Positions 44,855-55,640 are shown, numbered from the stretch's first letter. The stretch is DNA of 64,000 nucleotides from Cyrtodaria siliqua (GCA_037043455.1 JAWPHD010006811.1:1-64000), one strand, 5' to 3'. Notes: generated by a model from the letters alone, not told the origin. Made by a program: numbers and translations.

Positions 44855-46165
44855 AGAAGACCAGAAAGTCGAGTCACATTTGCATTCGTGTATATAACAT
44901 ATGTACACTAGACCAGAAAACCGAGTCACACTGGCCTTCGTGTATATAACATATGTACAATAGAACAGAAAACCGAGTCACGCTGACCTTCGTGTATATA
45001 ACATATGTACAATAGAACAGAAAACCGAGTCACGCTGACCTTCGTGTATATAACATATGTACAACAGAACAGAAAACAGAGTCACGCTGACCTTCGTGTA
45101 TATAACATATGTACAATAGAACATAAAACCGAGCCACGCTGACCTTTGTGTATATAACATATGTACAATAGAACATAAAACCGAGCCACGCTGATCTTCG
45201 TGTATATAACATATCTACAACAGAACATGAAACCGAGTCAATTTGATCTTTGTGAATATAACATATGTACAATAGAACAGAAAACAGACGCTGACCTTCG
45301 TGTATATAACATATGCACAATAGAACAGAAAACAGAGTCACACTGACCTTGGTATATTTAACATATGCACACTAGAACAGAAAACAGAGTCACACTGACC
45401 TTCATATATATAACATATGTACAATAGAACAGAAAATCGAGTCAAACTGACCTTAGAATATATAACATATGTACAATAGAACAGAAAATTGAGTCATACT
45501 TACCTTGGTATATATAACATATGTACAATAGAACAGAAAACCGGGTCAGTGTATAATATATGTACAATAGAACAAAAAACCGAGTCACACTGACCTTGGT
45601 ATATATAACATATGTACAATAGAACAGAAAACCGGGTCAGTGTATAACATATGTACAATAGAACAGAAAACCGAGTCACACTGGCCTTGGTATATATAAC
45701 ATATGTACAACAGAACAGAAAAACGAGTCAACCGAGTCACACTGACATTGGTATATATATACTATATGTACAGTAGAACAGAAAAACGAGTCACACTGAC
45801 ATTCGTATATATAACATATGTACAGAAAACCGAGTGACACTGGCCTTCTTATATATTACATATGTACACTAGACCAGAAAACCGAGTCACACTGACCTTC
45901 GTATATATATAACATATGTACAATAGAACAGAAAACCGAGCTTCGTGTATTATAACATATGTACAATAGAACAGAAAACCGAGTCACGCTGACCTTCGTG
46001 TATATAACATACGCACAATAGAACAGAAAACCGAGTGACACTGGCCTTCGTATATATAACATATGTACAATAGAACAGAAAACCGAGTCACACTGACCTT
46101 CGTATATATAACATATGTTCAACAGAACAGAAAACCGAGTCACACAGACCTTCGTATATATAACA
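44855..46165. repeat. 52-bp satellite, about 25 copies
   Basis: The unit reads 'tatataacatatgtacaata' + 'gaacagaaaaccgagtcac' + 'gctgaccttcgtg'. Copies at 44950-45200 are near-identical; those at 45540-45840 carry deletions of 'actgacctt' and similar. The recurrent 'YVIYTKV' reading on the minus strand is a by-product: three units (156 bp) restore the frame. No sign of selection on it. Confidence 0.9.
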
Positions 46166-46520
46166 TTTCTTTTCCTATGACAGTGTTTGGTCATGATGTA
46201 TTTCGAGAAGTTTCAGAGAGTTATCTCAGTTTCATTGTTTACGATCATTTTATCTTCCTGTGCAACATTATGCTTTGACCCGATCTACTAAATGTAATTG
46301 TTTTGACAATATTTAAATACACTTGTTTATTAAACACCATTCATTAGAGCCGTCGGCATCTGCCTGTAGTACTAATTCTTCGACATTATTTTATGGGATA
46401 TAGTCTTAGTCACACATTTTTAAAATGTAGGTCAGCTTGATTACTTTTAAATATTTTTAGTAATACATTTTAAATAACAAAGTAGGTCACTGCGTACTTT
46501 TCATTGACCTAAATGTTCTT

Positions 46521-46640
46521 GTGTGTGTATGTGTGTCAGGTGCTCGGGTGGACGGGGTTGCGTGTGTCTGTGTGTCAGGCACTCAGGTGGACGGAATTGC
46601 GTGTGTCTGTGTGTCAGGTACTCGGGTGGACGGGGTTGCA
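46521..46640 (+). repeat. 39-bp minisatellite, three copies
   Basis: Unit 'tcaggtgctcgggtggacgg' + 'ggttgcgtgtgtctgtgtg'. The third copy is cut after 'ggggttgc'. Confidence 0.85.
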
Positions 46641-46649
46641 AGGAAAACA

Positions 46650-47750
46650 CGTTATATAATGTTTGGGTCTGTATATGAATATTAGCTTTTTAAATGTGAG
46701 TGACATTTGGACAACTCTCTTGACATTTTAGCAGAAAATACAGGTTGTCATTTAATAAAGCTCCGATTTGACTATATTTTCTGTATGGTCATACTTTAAG
46801 CATATGTATATAAGTCGTAAGATGCCGATGGTATGCTCGAATCCAGACTATTTGTCTCGAATGTACACGCCTAGGGCTCTGCTATCAACTTGTAAGGGAC
46901 ATGTAATAAAACATATTGGTTGGAATCAGATTTATAAAAAGGCTTCTTTTTATTCCGCTGATGAATTCGATTTTTCTGAAATACTTTCAATAATACTGCT
47001 TTGTGTGAAATATCATTACTCGATTATTACAGTGCTTTAACATTACAGCGTGAAGATTATTTATATCTGCGTAAATTCTGGTTCATTCTCTCTATTTGCA
47101 GACGAGAAACATGTGCCAGAAAACGAGCTGCGGAATACTTTCAATGATGAAAACGCAATTCTGATTCTTCGCAGTTGGACCAGTTGGAACATTTAAATAA
47201 CGCTCCACGAAGATAAAAAACAGCAACAAAAAAACATTGAACATGAATGACGGAACAAAAGAAATCACAAAAACAATTATGTATACAGAACATGTAACAT
47301 AAAACAACAACAAGAGGAACTAGGACAAGCGTACATATTCCAGATGGAGAAAATTGGTTAATTACGTCACTACGATGCCAGTTGTGAAGAGTGGATTATT
47401 TTTTCACTTTATCGCGTCCCACAAGCATTCATTTTATCGAGCAGCTGGTAAAGAACGATAACTGAACATGCATGAGTATGACTGAGCCTTTAGTGGAATG
47501 ATAACCTTATCTTGGAGCTAATCTGCTGTCTTTTGTGGTTCTACATTTAGAAATTAAAGGCTGCTATAATTGCTTCGATTTATATATACACGGATACTTA
47601 CACGATTTGTTTATACGATAACAGATGTGTCTAGACGCTAATTAAGACATCGAACAACATCAATTACCAAATTAATTGAATGGAAGAAGATAGGTAAATA
47701 CTCGCATGCATACCTTCGTAGACACGTAACCACTGCATATTTCTTATTCA
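46650..47750 (+). other. Upstream region of the ankyrin/SOCS gene
   Basis: No confident upstream exon. A pyrimidine-rich acceptor ('atttcttattcag', ending 47750 or 47751) lies 12 bases before the first ATG of the gene, so a 5' UTR exon joined from further left is likely. A donor-like 'ataggtaaat' at about 47692 would not keep frame if coding. No TATA box at a convincing position. Confidence 0.4.
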
Positions 47751-47762
47751 GTGGCAAGAAAG

Positions 47763-49097
47763 ATGATGAATGTTCGCGCCAGTACATCGTCTGCTGCATA
47801 TCAGCCGCAGCCGATGTTGCCCGAATGCTCTACTTCCGTTTCCCCACCTCGTCTTCCAAAAGGTCCGAAGAAACGCTTGTGTCTTTCAGAAAGGATTCTT
47901 TTCGCAAAAGCAAGCCTGAACAGAGTTTCTCAGCGAAAGAAACTACTATATAAGGACGCTCATGAAGATAGGTTCGCAGAAAAAACTGATCTAGATGACG
48001 ATACACAGCTCATGGAAGCAGCTAAGACGGGAAAAGACGCAAAGGTCAAGATATTAATTGCAAAAGGGTGCTCAAAGGATTTCATTGACGAAAATGGACG
48101 ATCTGCTCTACATTGGGCGGCAGAGTATGGTTATATGAGGGTTGTATATATTCTCATCGAAGCAGGGTGGGACATTGACCTGCTTGACAATAAGAAACAC
48201 CCTCCATTGCACGTGGCTTGCGATCATCATAACGGAAACATCGCCGCCTGCATGATTGCTCACGGTTGTAAAATAAGAACTCAAGATCTAAACGGACAAA
48301 CGCCGTTGCATAGAGCAATTCATACAAACTTGGAGACAATCGCGTGCATGTTATGTAATCTGGGTGCAGACGTGAATGCATCTACTAACTCCGGGTGGAC
48401 GCCATTGCACGAGTCTGCACGTGTAGGAAACGAGTATGTCACGCGAAAACTTATTAAAGATGGTGCAGACGTAAATGCTATAGCAGAGTGTCAGTCCTCG
48501 CCATTTTTAACAGCAGTATTCTACTTCAGAATTGCTCATAGGTCCTCATACACTTGTCTGGGTCCGATGCTCAATATGTTCATAGACAATCGTTGTCAGC
48601 TCAGTTATTCCGATGGCCAGTGGTCTCCCTTGATGTCCGCCATTGCTGTGTCGAATAGTCAGGTAGCAGGAAAACTTATATACCACGGATGTCTTCTTCC
48701 GGAGTCACTCAAGTACGGACGCAGCGTCCTGGTAGATGCGTTCACAAAATGCGACAATTTCGTTGTAAAACTGTTGGTGTATGCTGGATATCTCGTCACA
48801 CCGGATGAGGTTGAGCTATGCTCAAGACGTATACCGACTTTTTCTCTGTCGTTTCTAAAACTCGCATTTCCAGGATATGACGGGAAAGGAAAGCACGAGA
48901 TTGAGATTTTAAGATTTCTGCGCGAACGCGCTCGTCAGCCATTTTCTCTCCAGGCTATCTGTCGGAAGTCTATACGGATTGGTCTGAATCGAGCATCACG
49001 TGACACGTCTATTCTAGGGCGCATCCCTCTACTTCCGCTTCCGACAACTTTAAAAGAATACTTGTCACTTCGGGAATTTGCTATACGATATATCTAG
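47763..49097 (+). CDS. Ankyrin-repeat and SOCS-box protein (ASB-type), single exon
   Basis: 444 codons from tandem ATGs at 47763 and 47766 to TAG at 49095-49097, uninterrupted. The N-terminus (about 75 residues) is basic and low in structure. Ankyrin repeats run from about residue 77 to 310; repeats 2-5 keep the signature ('GRSALHWAAEYG', 'HPPLHVACDH', 'GQTPLHRAI', 'GWTPLHESARVG' and 'LGADVNA' or 'DGADVNA' turns), while later ones are degenerate. The C-terminus, residues about 393-437 ('PFSLQAICRKSIR..LPLPTTLKEYL'), is a SOCS box with its BC-box leucine/cysteine and LPLP Cul5-box motif. Family members are substrate receptors of Elongin B/C-Cullin5 ubiquitin ligases; substrate unknown. An acceptor site just before the ATG suggests an intron in the 5' UTR. 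Which ASB orthologue it is cannot be told; ASB symbols are therefore withheld. Confidence 0.93.
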   Translation: MMNVRASTSSAAYQPQPMLPECSTSVSPPRLPKGPKKRLCLSERILFAKASLNRVSQRKKLLYKDAHEDRFAEKTDLDDDTQLMEAAKTGKDAKVKILIAKGCSKDFIDENGRSALHWAAEYGYMRVVYILIEAGWDIDLLDNKKHPPLHVACDHHNGNIAACMIAHGCKIRTQDLNGQTPLHRAIHTNLETIACMLCNLGADVNASTNSGWTPLHESARVGNEYVTRKLIKDGADVNAIAECQSSPFLTAVFYFRIAHRSSYTCLGPMLNMFIDNRCQLSYSDGQWSPLMSAIAVSNSQVAGKLIYHGCLLPESLKYGRSVLVDAFTKCDNFVVKLLVYAGYLVTPDEVELCSRRIPTFSLSFLKLAFPGYDGKGKHEIEILRFLRERARQPFSLQAICRKSIRIGLNRASRDTSILGRIPLLPLPTTLKEYLSLREFAIRYI

Positions 49098-50500
49098 TTC
49101 AGACGTTTGTTACAGTGACTTTCAGTCTACTAGTATATCATGTCGTCACCATTAATGTGTTTTGACAATCTCCTGTTCATGCAGCATGACACGTCTGTAC
49201 ATACTAGTAGACTGACGACTGACTGTGGATTGTGTGGCACAATTTAACTGGCTTCTTATGTTAAAATCGCGCTAAGAGATCACAATGCTCAAAGTGAAAC
49301 GTGCAATCTGTTAATGCCACTTGTGTTGTTTTAAAATTAGGCGCCTGTGGATGTGAAATCCGGCGGAATACTCTTACACCCTTACGTATAGTCTATAACG
49401 ACCAAATAGTATATTAATGAAATCAGGTCATATGTGGAGCATATGAAATCGATGCTATGCCTTGATTCAGTGTCGGAATGATAAACTGTTTATATAAACA
49501 TGTATACAGTATTGTCTGTTGTAGTTTTAACATATGTTACACACAGAGCTATAATTCAAGAATGATACACAAATAGTATTACAACAAATACATAATTATG
49601 TAGTAGTATTTCGTTGTAAATACTATACGTACATCTGAAAGTATTATTTACGTAAGGTATACATATAATGCATATACTTATATATACATAAAATGTCATT
49701 GATACATTGTGATTAAAGCGTTGGTACGAGTACCAGTCATGCAGACGCACTGTGGCGGCCATTTGGTTTAATTCGAAGAGATATAACTTGTACAAGTTCT
49801 AATAAAGGACGGCATTATTGTTTGCGTACTCAGTCTAGAAATTAAACAAACAACATCAGCTCACAGTCGAAGGTACACACGGCAATACTGAGGCATGTTT
49901 AAAACTTGTTTGAGTATCGAAAAAATCTAACATCGGCAATATGTAATTTGTTAATTTTTACTCGTACAATTTGAATAATTTACATTTTGGCTATAGTAAT
50001 TTCCCTTTAACCAAGTCCGTTATTTTGAAATTAAACAAATCGCTTATAGAATGTAAATTTTGTTTAACTTTCACCATAACAGCAAGGAAAGATTCATGCT
50101 GAAAAGACAAGGTTTTGATTGAAAAAAGAAAGATGAAGCAGGATTTCCTTTAGGATAGAAAATAGGTGTGTAATAGAATGTATGCATGTTCGAATAGCCA
50201 TGCTATGTTGTCCATGTACGTTATATACAAGTACATTTATAAAAATGCTGTTTTAAGCATATAACTCAAAGTCCTCTGCTGTACATTTTTCTGACAATGT
50301 CTTCCATTTTAGAATTATGCTGTCATAATGCTCACTTATGCTATGCCAAATAAAATCTCCTTACACGTTACTTATTAGTATTAATAGTTAATAATACTAG
50401 AATTAATAGTTTACCTAGTAGTATTAATATTTTAGAAAGGCATTTCATAAAATGGGGTACCTCTTTATAGACCGATCTTTTCCAGTAACTCCTCAGCCAT
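49098..50500 (+). other. 3' flank of the ankyrin/SOCS gene
   Basis: Non-coding. AATAAA at 49801-49806 is a candidate polyadenylation signal, about 700 bases past the stop; nearer ones are not obvious. No other feature recognised. Confidence 0.4.
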
Positions 50501-50504
50501 AAAC

Positions 50505-51118
50505 ATATAGGTTCACTGGTCCCCTGTTTCCAGTGACAAATGCAGAATGTCGGAATTCAAAGGGGAACTACTTAAATGAATATACAGGCTCACTGGTCCC
50601 ATGTTATGGTCGATCATTTCCAGTGACAAATGCAGAATGTCGGAATCCAAATGGGAAGTACCTAAACTAACATATGGTTGGCTGATCCCCTGTTGTGTTC
50701 GATCATTTACATTGAGTAATGTAGAATGTCGGAATCCAAAGATGAACATATGGTTTGCTGGTCCCCTGTTATATTCGATCATTTACAGTGAGTCGGAATG
50801 TCGGAATCCAAAGGGGAACTACTTAAATGAATATATAGGCTCACTGGTCCCCTGTTATGATCGATCATTACCAGTGACAAATACAGAATGTCGGAATCCA
50901 AAGGGGAACTACTTAGATGAACATATGGTTTGCTGGTCCCGTGTTATATTCAATCATGTACAGTGAGTCGGAATGTCAGAATCCAAAGGGTTAACTACTT
51001 AATTGTACATATAGGGTCACTGGTCTCCTGTTAGTTTCGATCCAATACAAAGTTTACTGGTCCCCTGCTATATTGCTGCTGGAATACAACAGGGAACTAC
51101 TTCAATATGAACATATAG
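50505..51118. repeat. Tandem repeat of about 75-95-bp units, six to seven copies
   Basis: Unit: 'ctggtcccctgttatgatcg', 'atcatttccagtgacaaatg', 'cagaatgtcggaatccaaag', 'gggaactacttaaatgaata'. Two variants alternate ('gtgacaaatgcagaatgtcgg' against 'gtgagtcggaatgtcgg'), which hints at a higher-order unit. Open frames across it are repeat artefacts. Confidence 0.85.
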
Positions 51119-51119
51119 T

Positions 51120-51940
51120 TTCATTAGAGTGTATATTTCATCATTTTTACTTTTGTTAAATGTGTAGTAATTTAGATTTTTGTTTGTAAACGTTATGTTA
51201 GCATTGTGTTTTGCTATTTCCGTTCATATGAAATATGTACATGTGTTTTAAGTATTATCCTATATAACAGCATTACCGTACCCCTTCTGCGTAGAATATT
51301 TTTTTCTTTAGTTGGAAAGAAATTAAGCTTTTTCATCCCATTTTTTGTAAATTGTCAACAGGAAGTCAAGAGGAAGTCACTGCCCGTCCCCTCCCCTATG
51401 GGGAGTGTGGGTCATATCCCCACATCTACCTCCTCGTAGCATTGCATCCCCCTATATACAATGCTTCATATAGTATGGCCGGAGACGTAATAAACTTCTT
51501 AGATCTCTGAATATGGCACTGAACATGGTATGAAGATTGCGTCCAACGCCTATATGAGTAGTTATTGTTGTTTGGGGGCATTTAAACGTGAAATTCACAT
51601 TAAACAACATCAAACTAGATTCGATATTCCTGTTTGCCTGGTTTATTTCAAACTCGGTATCAGATGTATTATTCTTTTCTTTTTTTTTTGATTAAAGACA
51701 ATCATAATCATAAACCAAATGACAACAGAAATGGCGTTGTCTTTCATGTACTGTTCACAAGGACATCATCACATAGAGAGCCCAATATTGTATATGCTTA
51801 TATAACATGTATCCATATATGTCAATAAACGTGATACTCATGGTGCTGTACGAAATAAAAGCTGCAGAAAAGTGAACTGTGCCTTTGACGTGTGCTTTCT
51901 TTCCAACACTGACACCAGTTTTGACGCCTCCACAATGGTT
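51120..51940. other. Anonymous sequence
   Basis: Short frames only; nothing recognised apart from a short pyrimidine/purine-rich stretch at about 51360-51440. Confidence 0.4.
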
Positions 51941-52057
51941 TATTGGGCGACAGATTTATTTAGAATATGTTTTAAAGTAGCTATCCCGCCAACAAAAGCA
52001 CATTATACAACATATGTATGTACCGCTTCTAAGCCTACTGACAACGAGGTATATATA

Positions 52058-52471
52058 CTCGGTAAAAAAAGTTTTGGACCAGGGTATATAAAGTCATATA
52101 AAAATAAATCTAGTGGACAGAATTTAAGTATCTTTTTTCAGTAAACAAGGTCTACCCTACCTGGTTAATTTTTTACCAGAAACATTAAATTCCAAACAAT
52201 ATTTGATTTTAAAAAAATATCGTGAACACACAAAGGGTCTGTAAAAAATGTTGCAAAGTCCATAAAAAGAAACAGTTACGGACACATTCGAGTAAACATT
52301 AACAAGATTTGTATTTTTTCGCAAACTTTCATTGTAAACGATAATTATTGTTGATTGTTGATCTATTGTGAATTATCAACTGAGATAATAACGGTTATGG
52401 TCGAATGTCATGGTTCAGCGATCATTGTACGGGTTCGAACACTGACATGGTCCAAAACTTTTTTTACAGAG
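52058..52471. mobile_element. 414-bp TIR element with natural empty site
   Basis: CTCGGTAAAAAAAG then 'ttttggacca' is matched inverted by 'tggtccaaaac' then TTTTTTTACAGAG; the arms differ by one base. TATATATA flanks both sides (52050-52057 and 52472-52479), an apparent 8-bp duplication. The paralogous block at 55340-55350 reads straight through ('gagctatataaataattta') without the element. Confidence 0.85.
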
Positions 52472-52580
52472 TATATATAACTTACATATTTTGAAAAATC
52501 CCAACTCTATAGACACAATATAAACGGCTTTAACCAGCCAGACCAAACCCCAAAACTGGAGCGTCGAATTAATGGTTACC

Positions 52581-53055
52581 ACAGAGCTGTAGATAATGTT
52601 TGACTGCAATGAGTATTTACTCATCAGATTCAAAATGAATGAGTAAAGGGAACTCCTTGATAGTAAACACTTACTTTAAATAGTTCATGCTTTCAAAATG
52701 GATGTGAATTAATACATTTTAAAAGAAACAACCATTCTGATTACATGTAAGTTAAGTAAATACAAAATAATCACTGTATGACCTTACTATTAGACACATG
52801 ACTGGAACAAGTTTCATCATGTAAATATGGAATAAAATGTTCCACAGGACCGTTGACTGTAAATGGATGTAATATAAACGGGTCCTGACAGGACAAAACA
52901 TACACATATAATACTCATGATTTTTAAAAGTTCTGAGTTTTTGTAGTAACTTTATGAGTAATGATACTCATATTTTTTTAAAAAATGCGGTTTATTTTTT
53001 AGAAAAATTAGGAGTAAAATACTCAAAAACTCTGCTTTTCTACAGCTATGTTACC
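52581..53055. mobile_element. 475-bp insertion with GTTACC duplication
   Basis: GTTACC lies at 52575-52580 and again at 53050-53055. The inserted part has weak terminal inverted repeats around AGCTGTAGA / TCTACAGCT. The paralogous short copy (about 55440-55455) has 'gaattaagagttattaactc' with no insert. Internal 'tactcat' and 'actcaaaaactctg' motifs are also partly inverted. Confidence 0.7.
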
Positions 53056-53855
53056 AACTCATAATTCATTTTACGCATATTCAGTAACGTGTATATTAAA
53101 CCCAAAATCCTATACCTTTAATCGGCATATACATTGTTATATGACATGAACACCTTGATAGAGTTTTTATATAAACGGTTTTGTAGTGTAATTTTATTGT
53201 TATTTGGAGGGTTAGTTTCTTTAAAGTTTTACATTTTATATTGTCAAACCTTATAGCATGGCAATTGTTTTTATAAACTTTATTCTATAGTATTGAATAT
53301 CGGAATACAGCAGAGATCACAGCAAACAGAACCCGTGATGTTATTTAGGAATATAAGCTGTCTGCAAGAGGAACAGTTTGAATGCACCTATCAACACAGG
53401 TGGCAAATGATACCATCACTTTCAAACACACAACAGAGAATCTTGTTAACTCTGATCTTAATATTAAAATGTAAAATCTGAAAGCACCTGTCTTCAAAAA
53501 CTCATGAGATAAAATGAACAAAATGTTATACATAATACAACTGAGCATCGTGTTTTATTAGATTTCACCCACTGAGAGATATAATCTCAAACTGCTCTCC
53601 TAAGAAATTGCAAACAACCACTTGTCTCGTGTTAAAATAAATTAACTGCAATCTCATTTTATCTAAATGTTATGAGACAAGAATGCCATAATTTAATGCT
53701 TAAATTAGTATTGCAGACATTATAAGTTCTTCTAGCGATTAGGATCTGATTCTTATCCGAATAAGCGTTATCAATTTGGACCTGTCCATCACAATTACAC
53801 TACTTGCTGCAGAACTGTTTTATATAGTTAGCACTTAACATGATGTTTTGTTATA

Positions 53856-54140
53856 ATGTTAAAGAAATTGAACCCGCCAAACATGCACTACAAAATCTGT
53901 ATATCAAAACTCTATCCAGGTGCTCAGGTCATATGCACCGATGTCTGTAACAGGTATTTCAAAACATTTCACAACCTTGCATCACATACAGAAACATGCC
54001 TGTTCTTGTCATATCCTAAAAATAGATGGCGCCAAAACTTGCTTCTTATGATGTCAGTCTGCGCATGCGCAGACATGGGGCCCAACCGACCCATTTACTA
54101 CTTCTGCCTATTTTCTCGTATTGTGTCAGAAAAATGGTAG
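53856..54140 (+). other. Open frame with a zinc-finger-like motif, doubtful
   Basis: A 94-codon frame contains 'CTDVCNRYFKTFHNLASHTE' followed by TC, which fits C-x3-C-x3-F-x5-L-x2-H-x3-C. The rest of the frame has no support: no flanking splice sites that I can defend, and an overlap with a CpG palindrome. Either a decayed zinc-finger exon or chance. Confidence 0.2.
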
Positions 54141-54622
54141 TTCTCCGTTGTCTGAAACTGAATCGACAGCCGACATTCTTTTTCATCTCAGTTCCAACTA
54201 TGTAAGCTTTATACATGCCAACATCCATAAAAACAGTTTAGGACAATAAATAGATTGTTTAAGAGGTGTATAATCTGCAGTTTCGACACCATCTCTCTCG
54301 AAAACATACAAGTGACAGTTATTTTTGTAAATCACATACGCCTCTTAAACAATCTTTTCCTAGTCCTAAAGTGTTCTTGTAGCATGGTCACCACTGAAAT
54401 TCCCTTTGTAATAGCACAGGTGTAAATCGTTTAATTGAAACCTGTCATAAATGGTGTACTACAACTACCAGTTATTCGAAGTTAGCGTATGGCAGGGAGC
54501 TGAAATGGACATATTACCAACAAAAATAGAGTATGGTCTCGTTGGTTAATTTAAAACATAATGTTCGTTTGTGTGTAATTTAAAGAAGGTCGGCACTCGA
54601 TTCAATTTCAGACAACGGAGAA
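54141..54622. mobile_element. 482-bp TIR element containing a second element
   Basis: TTCTCCGTTGTCTGAAACTG then 'aatcgacagccgac' is inverted at the right as 'gtcggcactcgatt' then CAATTTCAGACAACGGAGAA, about 34-bp arms. A separate inverted-repeat element sits inside at 54237-54372. Confidence 0.75.
54237..54372. mobile_element. 136-bp MITE nested in another element
   Basis: 'tttaggacaataaatagatt' plus 'gtttaagaggtgta' faces 'tacgcctcttaaac' plus 'aatcttttcctagtcctaaa', giving arms of about 34 bp with few mismatches. It lies wholly inside 54141-54622, so it inserted later. Confidence 0.75.
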
Positions 54623-54714
54623 ACGCAGCATATATTGAAATAGAATATCCACGTGTTCACAACTGGAATAACTGAATGTTTTTTAACGGCTCGTCAACAT
54701 AGTATATGTTATTT

Positions 54715-54960
54715 AGAGTCGCCCCAGAGAGAGGGGAATGATACAGAGGAATCCGGTAACCGTGCCCTACTCTTATTATCGAATAGATTCCTAGGATTCT
54801 TTAACGTGCTTGGAGGATAGACCGATACACGGGAACGCCCAGTTTACGTCCCCATCCGACGGACGAGGCTAAGGGAAAGTGTCTTGCCCAAGAACACACC
54901 GACGAAACTCAGTGGCACCACGGAGGATTGAACCCGTGGCCTCCGGATACGGAAATGGTG
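54715..54960 (-). mobile_element. tRNA-derived SINE, second family
   Basis: On the minus strand the head carries a B box 'cacgggttcaatcctcc', then 'ttgggcaagacactttccct', 'ggatggggacgtaaactggg', 'gttcccgtgtatcggtc' and 'cacgttaaagaatcc'. The central part is of the type shared between SINEs of distant animals. Distinct from the 29631 family. It lies in the presumed first intron of the candidate gene starting at 55040. Confidence 0.75.
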
Positions 54961-55015
54961 GTATGTTTTAAAAAGGCCTAACTTAAAAAATCAGATAAAT
55001 GTGTAAGACACTTAC

Positions 55016-55040
55016 CTGAAAGATTGTTGACATTCGCCAT
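55016..55040 (-). CDS. Possible first coding exon of an unidentified gene
   Basis: The minus strand reads CAAGATGGCG (strong start context; ATG at 55038-55040), eight codons MANVNNLS plus one base, then a strong donor (cag|gtaagtgt). The combination of start context and donor is convincing, but eight residues identify nothing. I found no downstream exon between 49 and 55 kb; a second-family SINE begins 55 bases into the intron. Confidence 0.4.
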
Positions 55041-55289
55041 CTTGAAACTTTCTACGTTGCGACAGTAAAACGCTACACCATCTCACGTAACCAACAGCTA
55101 TGTTTATGCGATGTCGATTATTCCGAAACTTCTAAAATATTAATAAACCATATTTACCTCTATAATCTGTTTAACATTTATTAAAAGGCATGTTAGCAAA
55201 CACATATCTTAAACAAACCTTGAAACTGTACAATTCGGGTGCACTGAGCATGCTGACATTGTGTATCATTTATTCTAATTCATTTCAAA

Positions 55290-55640
55290 CAACAGCCAAC
55301 TTTTACAACATAAGTACCCCTTTCTAAACCTACTGACGACGAGCTATATAAATAATTTACCTATTTTGAGAATCCAAACTCTATAGACACAATATAAACG
55401 TCTTTAATCAGCCTGGCAAAACCCCAACACTGGAGCGTCGAATTAAGAGTTATTAACTCATAATTCATTTAACGCATATTCAATCACGGGTATTTTCACA
55501 GACATATTAATAATAATAATTGTTATTAGGTCTGTGGTATTTTTAAGAAGTCGTGAATAAACCCATACTTTTAATCGGCACATTTATATTATTATATGAC
55601 CTGAACACCTGCCTAGAGTTTTGATCAAAATAATAATCTA
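55290..55640. repeat. Duplicated block, short copy (empty sites)
   Basis: Matches 51990-53180 without the two insertions. It has its own small insert at about 55498-55543 ('cacagacatattaataat..ttgttattaggtctgtg'), an inverted repeat of the type also seen at 56838-57061. The sequence remains non-coding in both copies. Confidence 0.75.

Larger units (their letters stand above)
51990..53180. repeat. Duplicated block, long copy
   Basis: Three segments (about 52010-52050, 52480-52580, 53050-53175) align in order with the short copy at 55290-55640: 'aacctactgac.acgag', 'ctctatagacacaatataaa', 'tggagcgtcgaatta', 'actcataattcattt', 'acgcatattca' and 'tgaacacct'. The gaps between them in this copy are the two insertions at 52058-52471 and 52581-53055. 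Confidence 0.8.

Noticed and set aside
45030..46194. Long minus-strand frames of 60-112 codons with repeating 'YVIYTKVSV'
   Set aside because: They lie entirely in the 52-bp satellite; the peptide repeat follows from the DNA repeat and is broken wherever the array has an indel.
47751..47762. GTG at 47751 as start of the ankyrin/SOCS protein
   Set aside because: Nuclear genes of animals start at ATG; the sequence before 47752 looks like a splice acceptor, so the ATG at 47763 is preferred.
48154..48381. 75-codon minus-strand frame inside the ankyrin/SOCS gene
   Set aside because: Shadow of the plus-strand coding sequence.
50513..50966. 121-codon and 89-codon frames with repeated 'ECRNPKGNYL' readings
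   Set aside because: Repeat artefact of the 75-95-bp tandem array.
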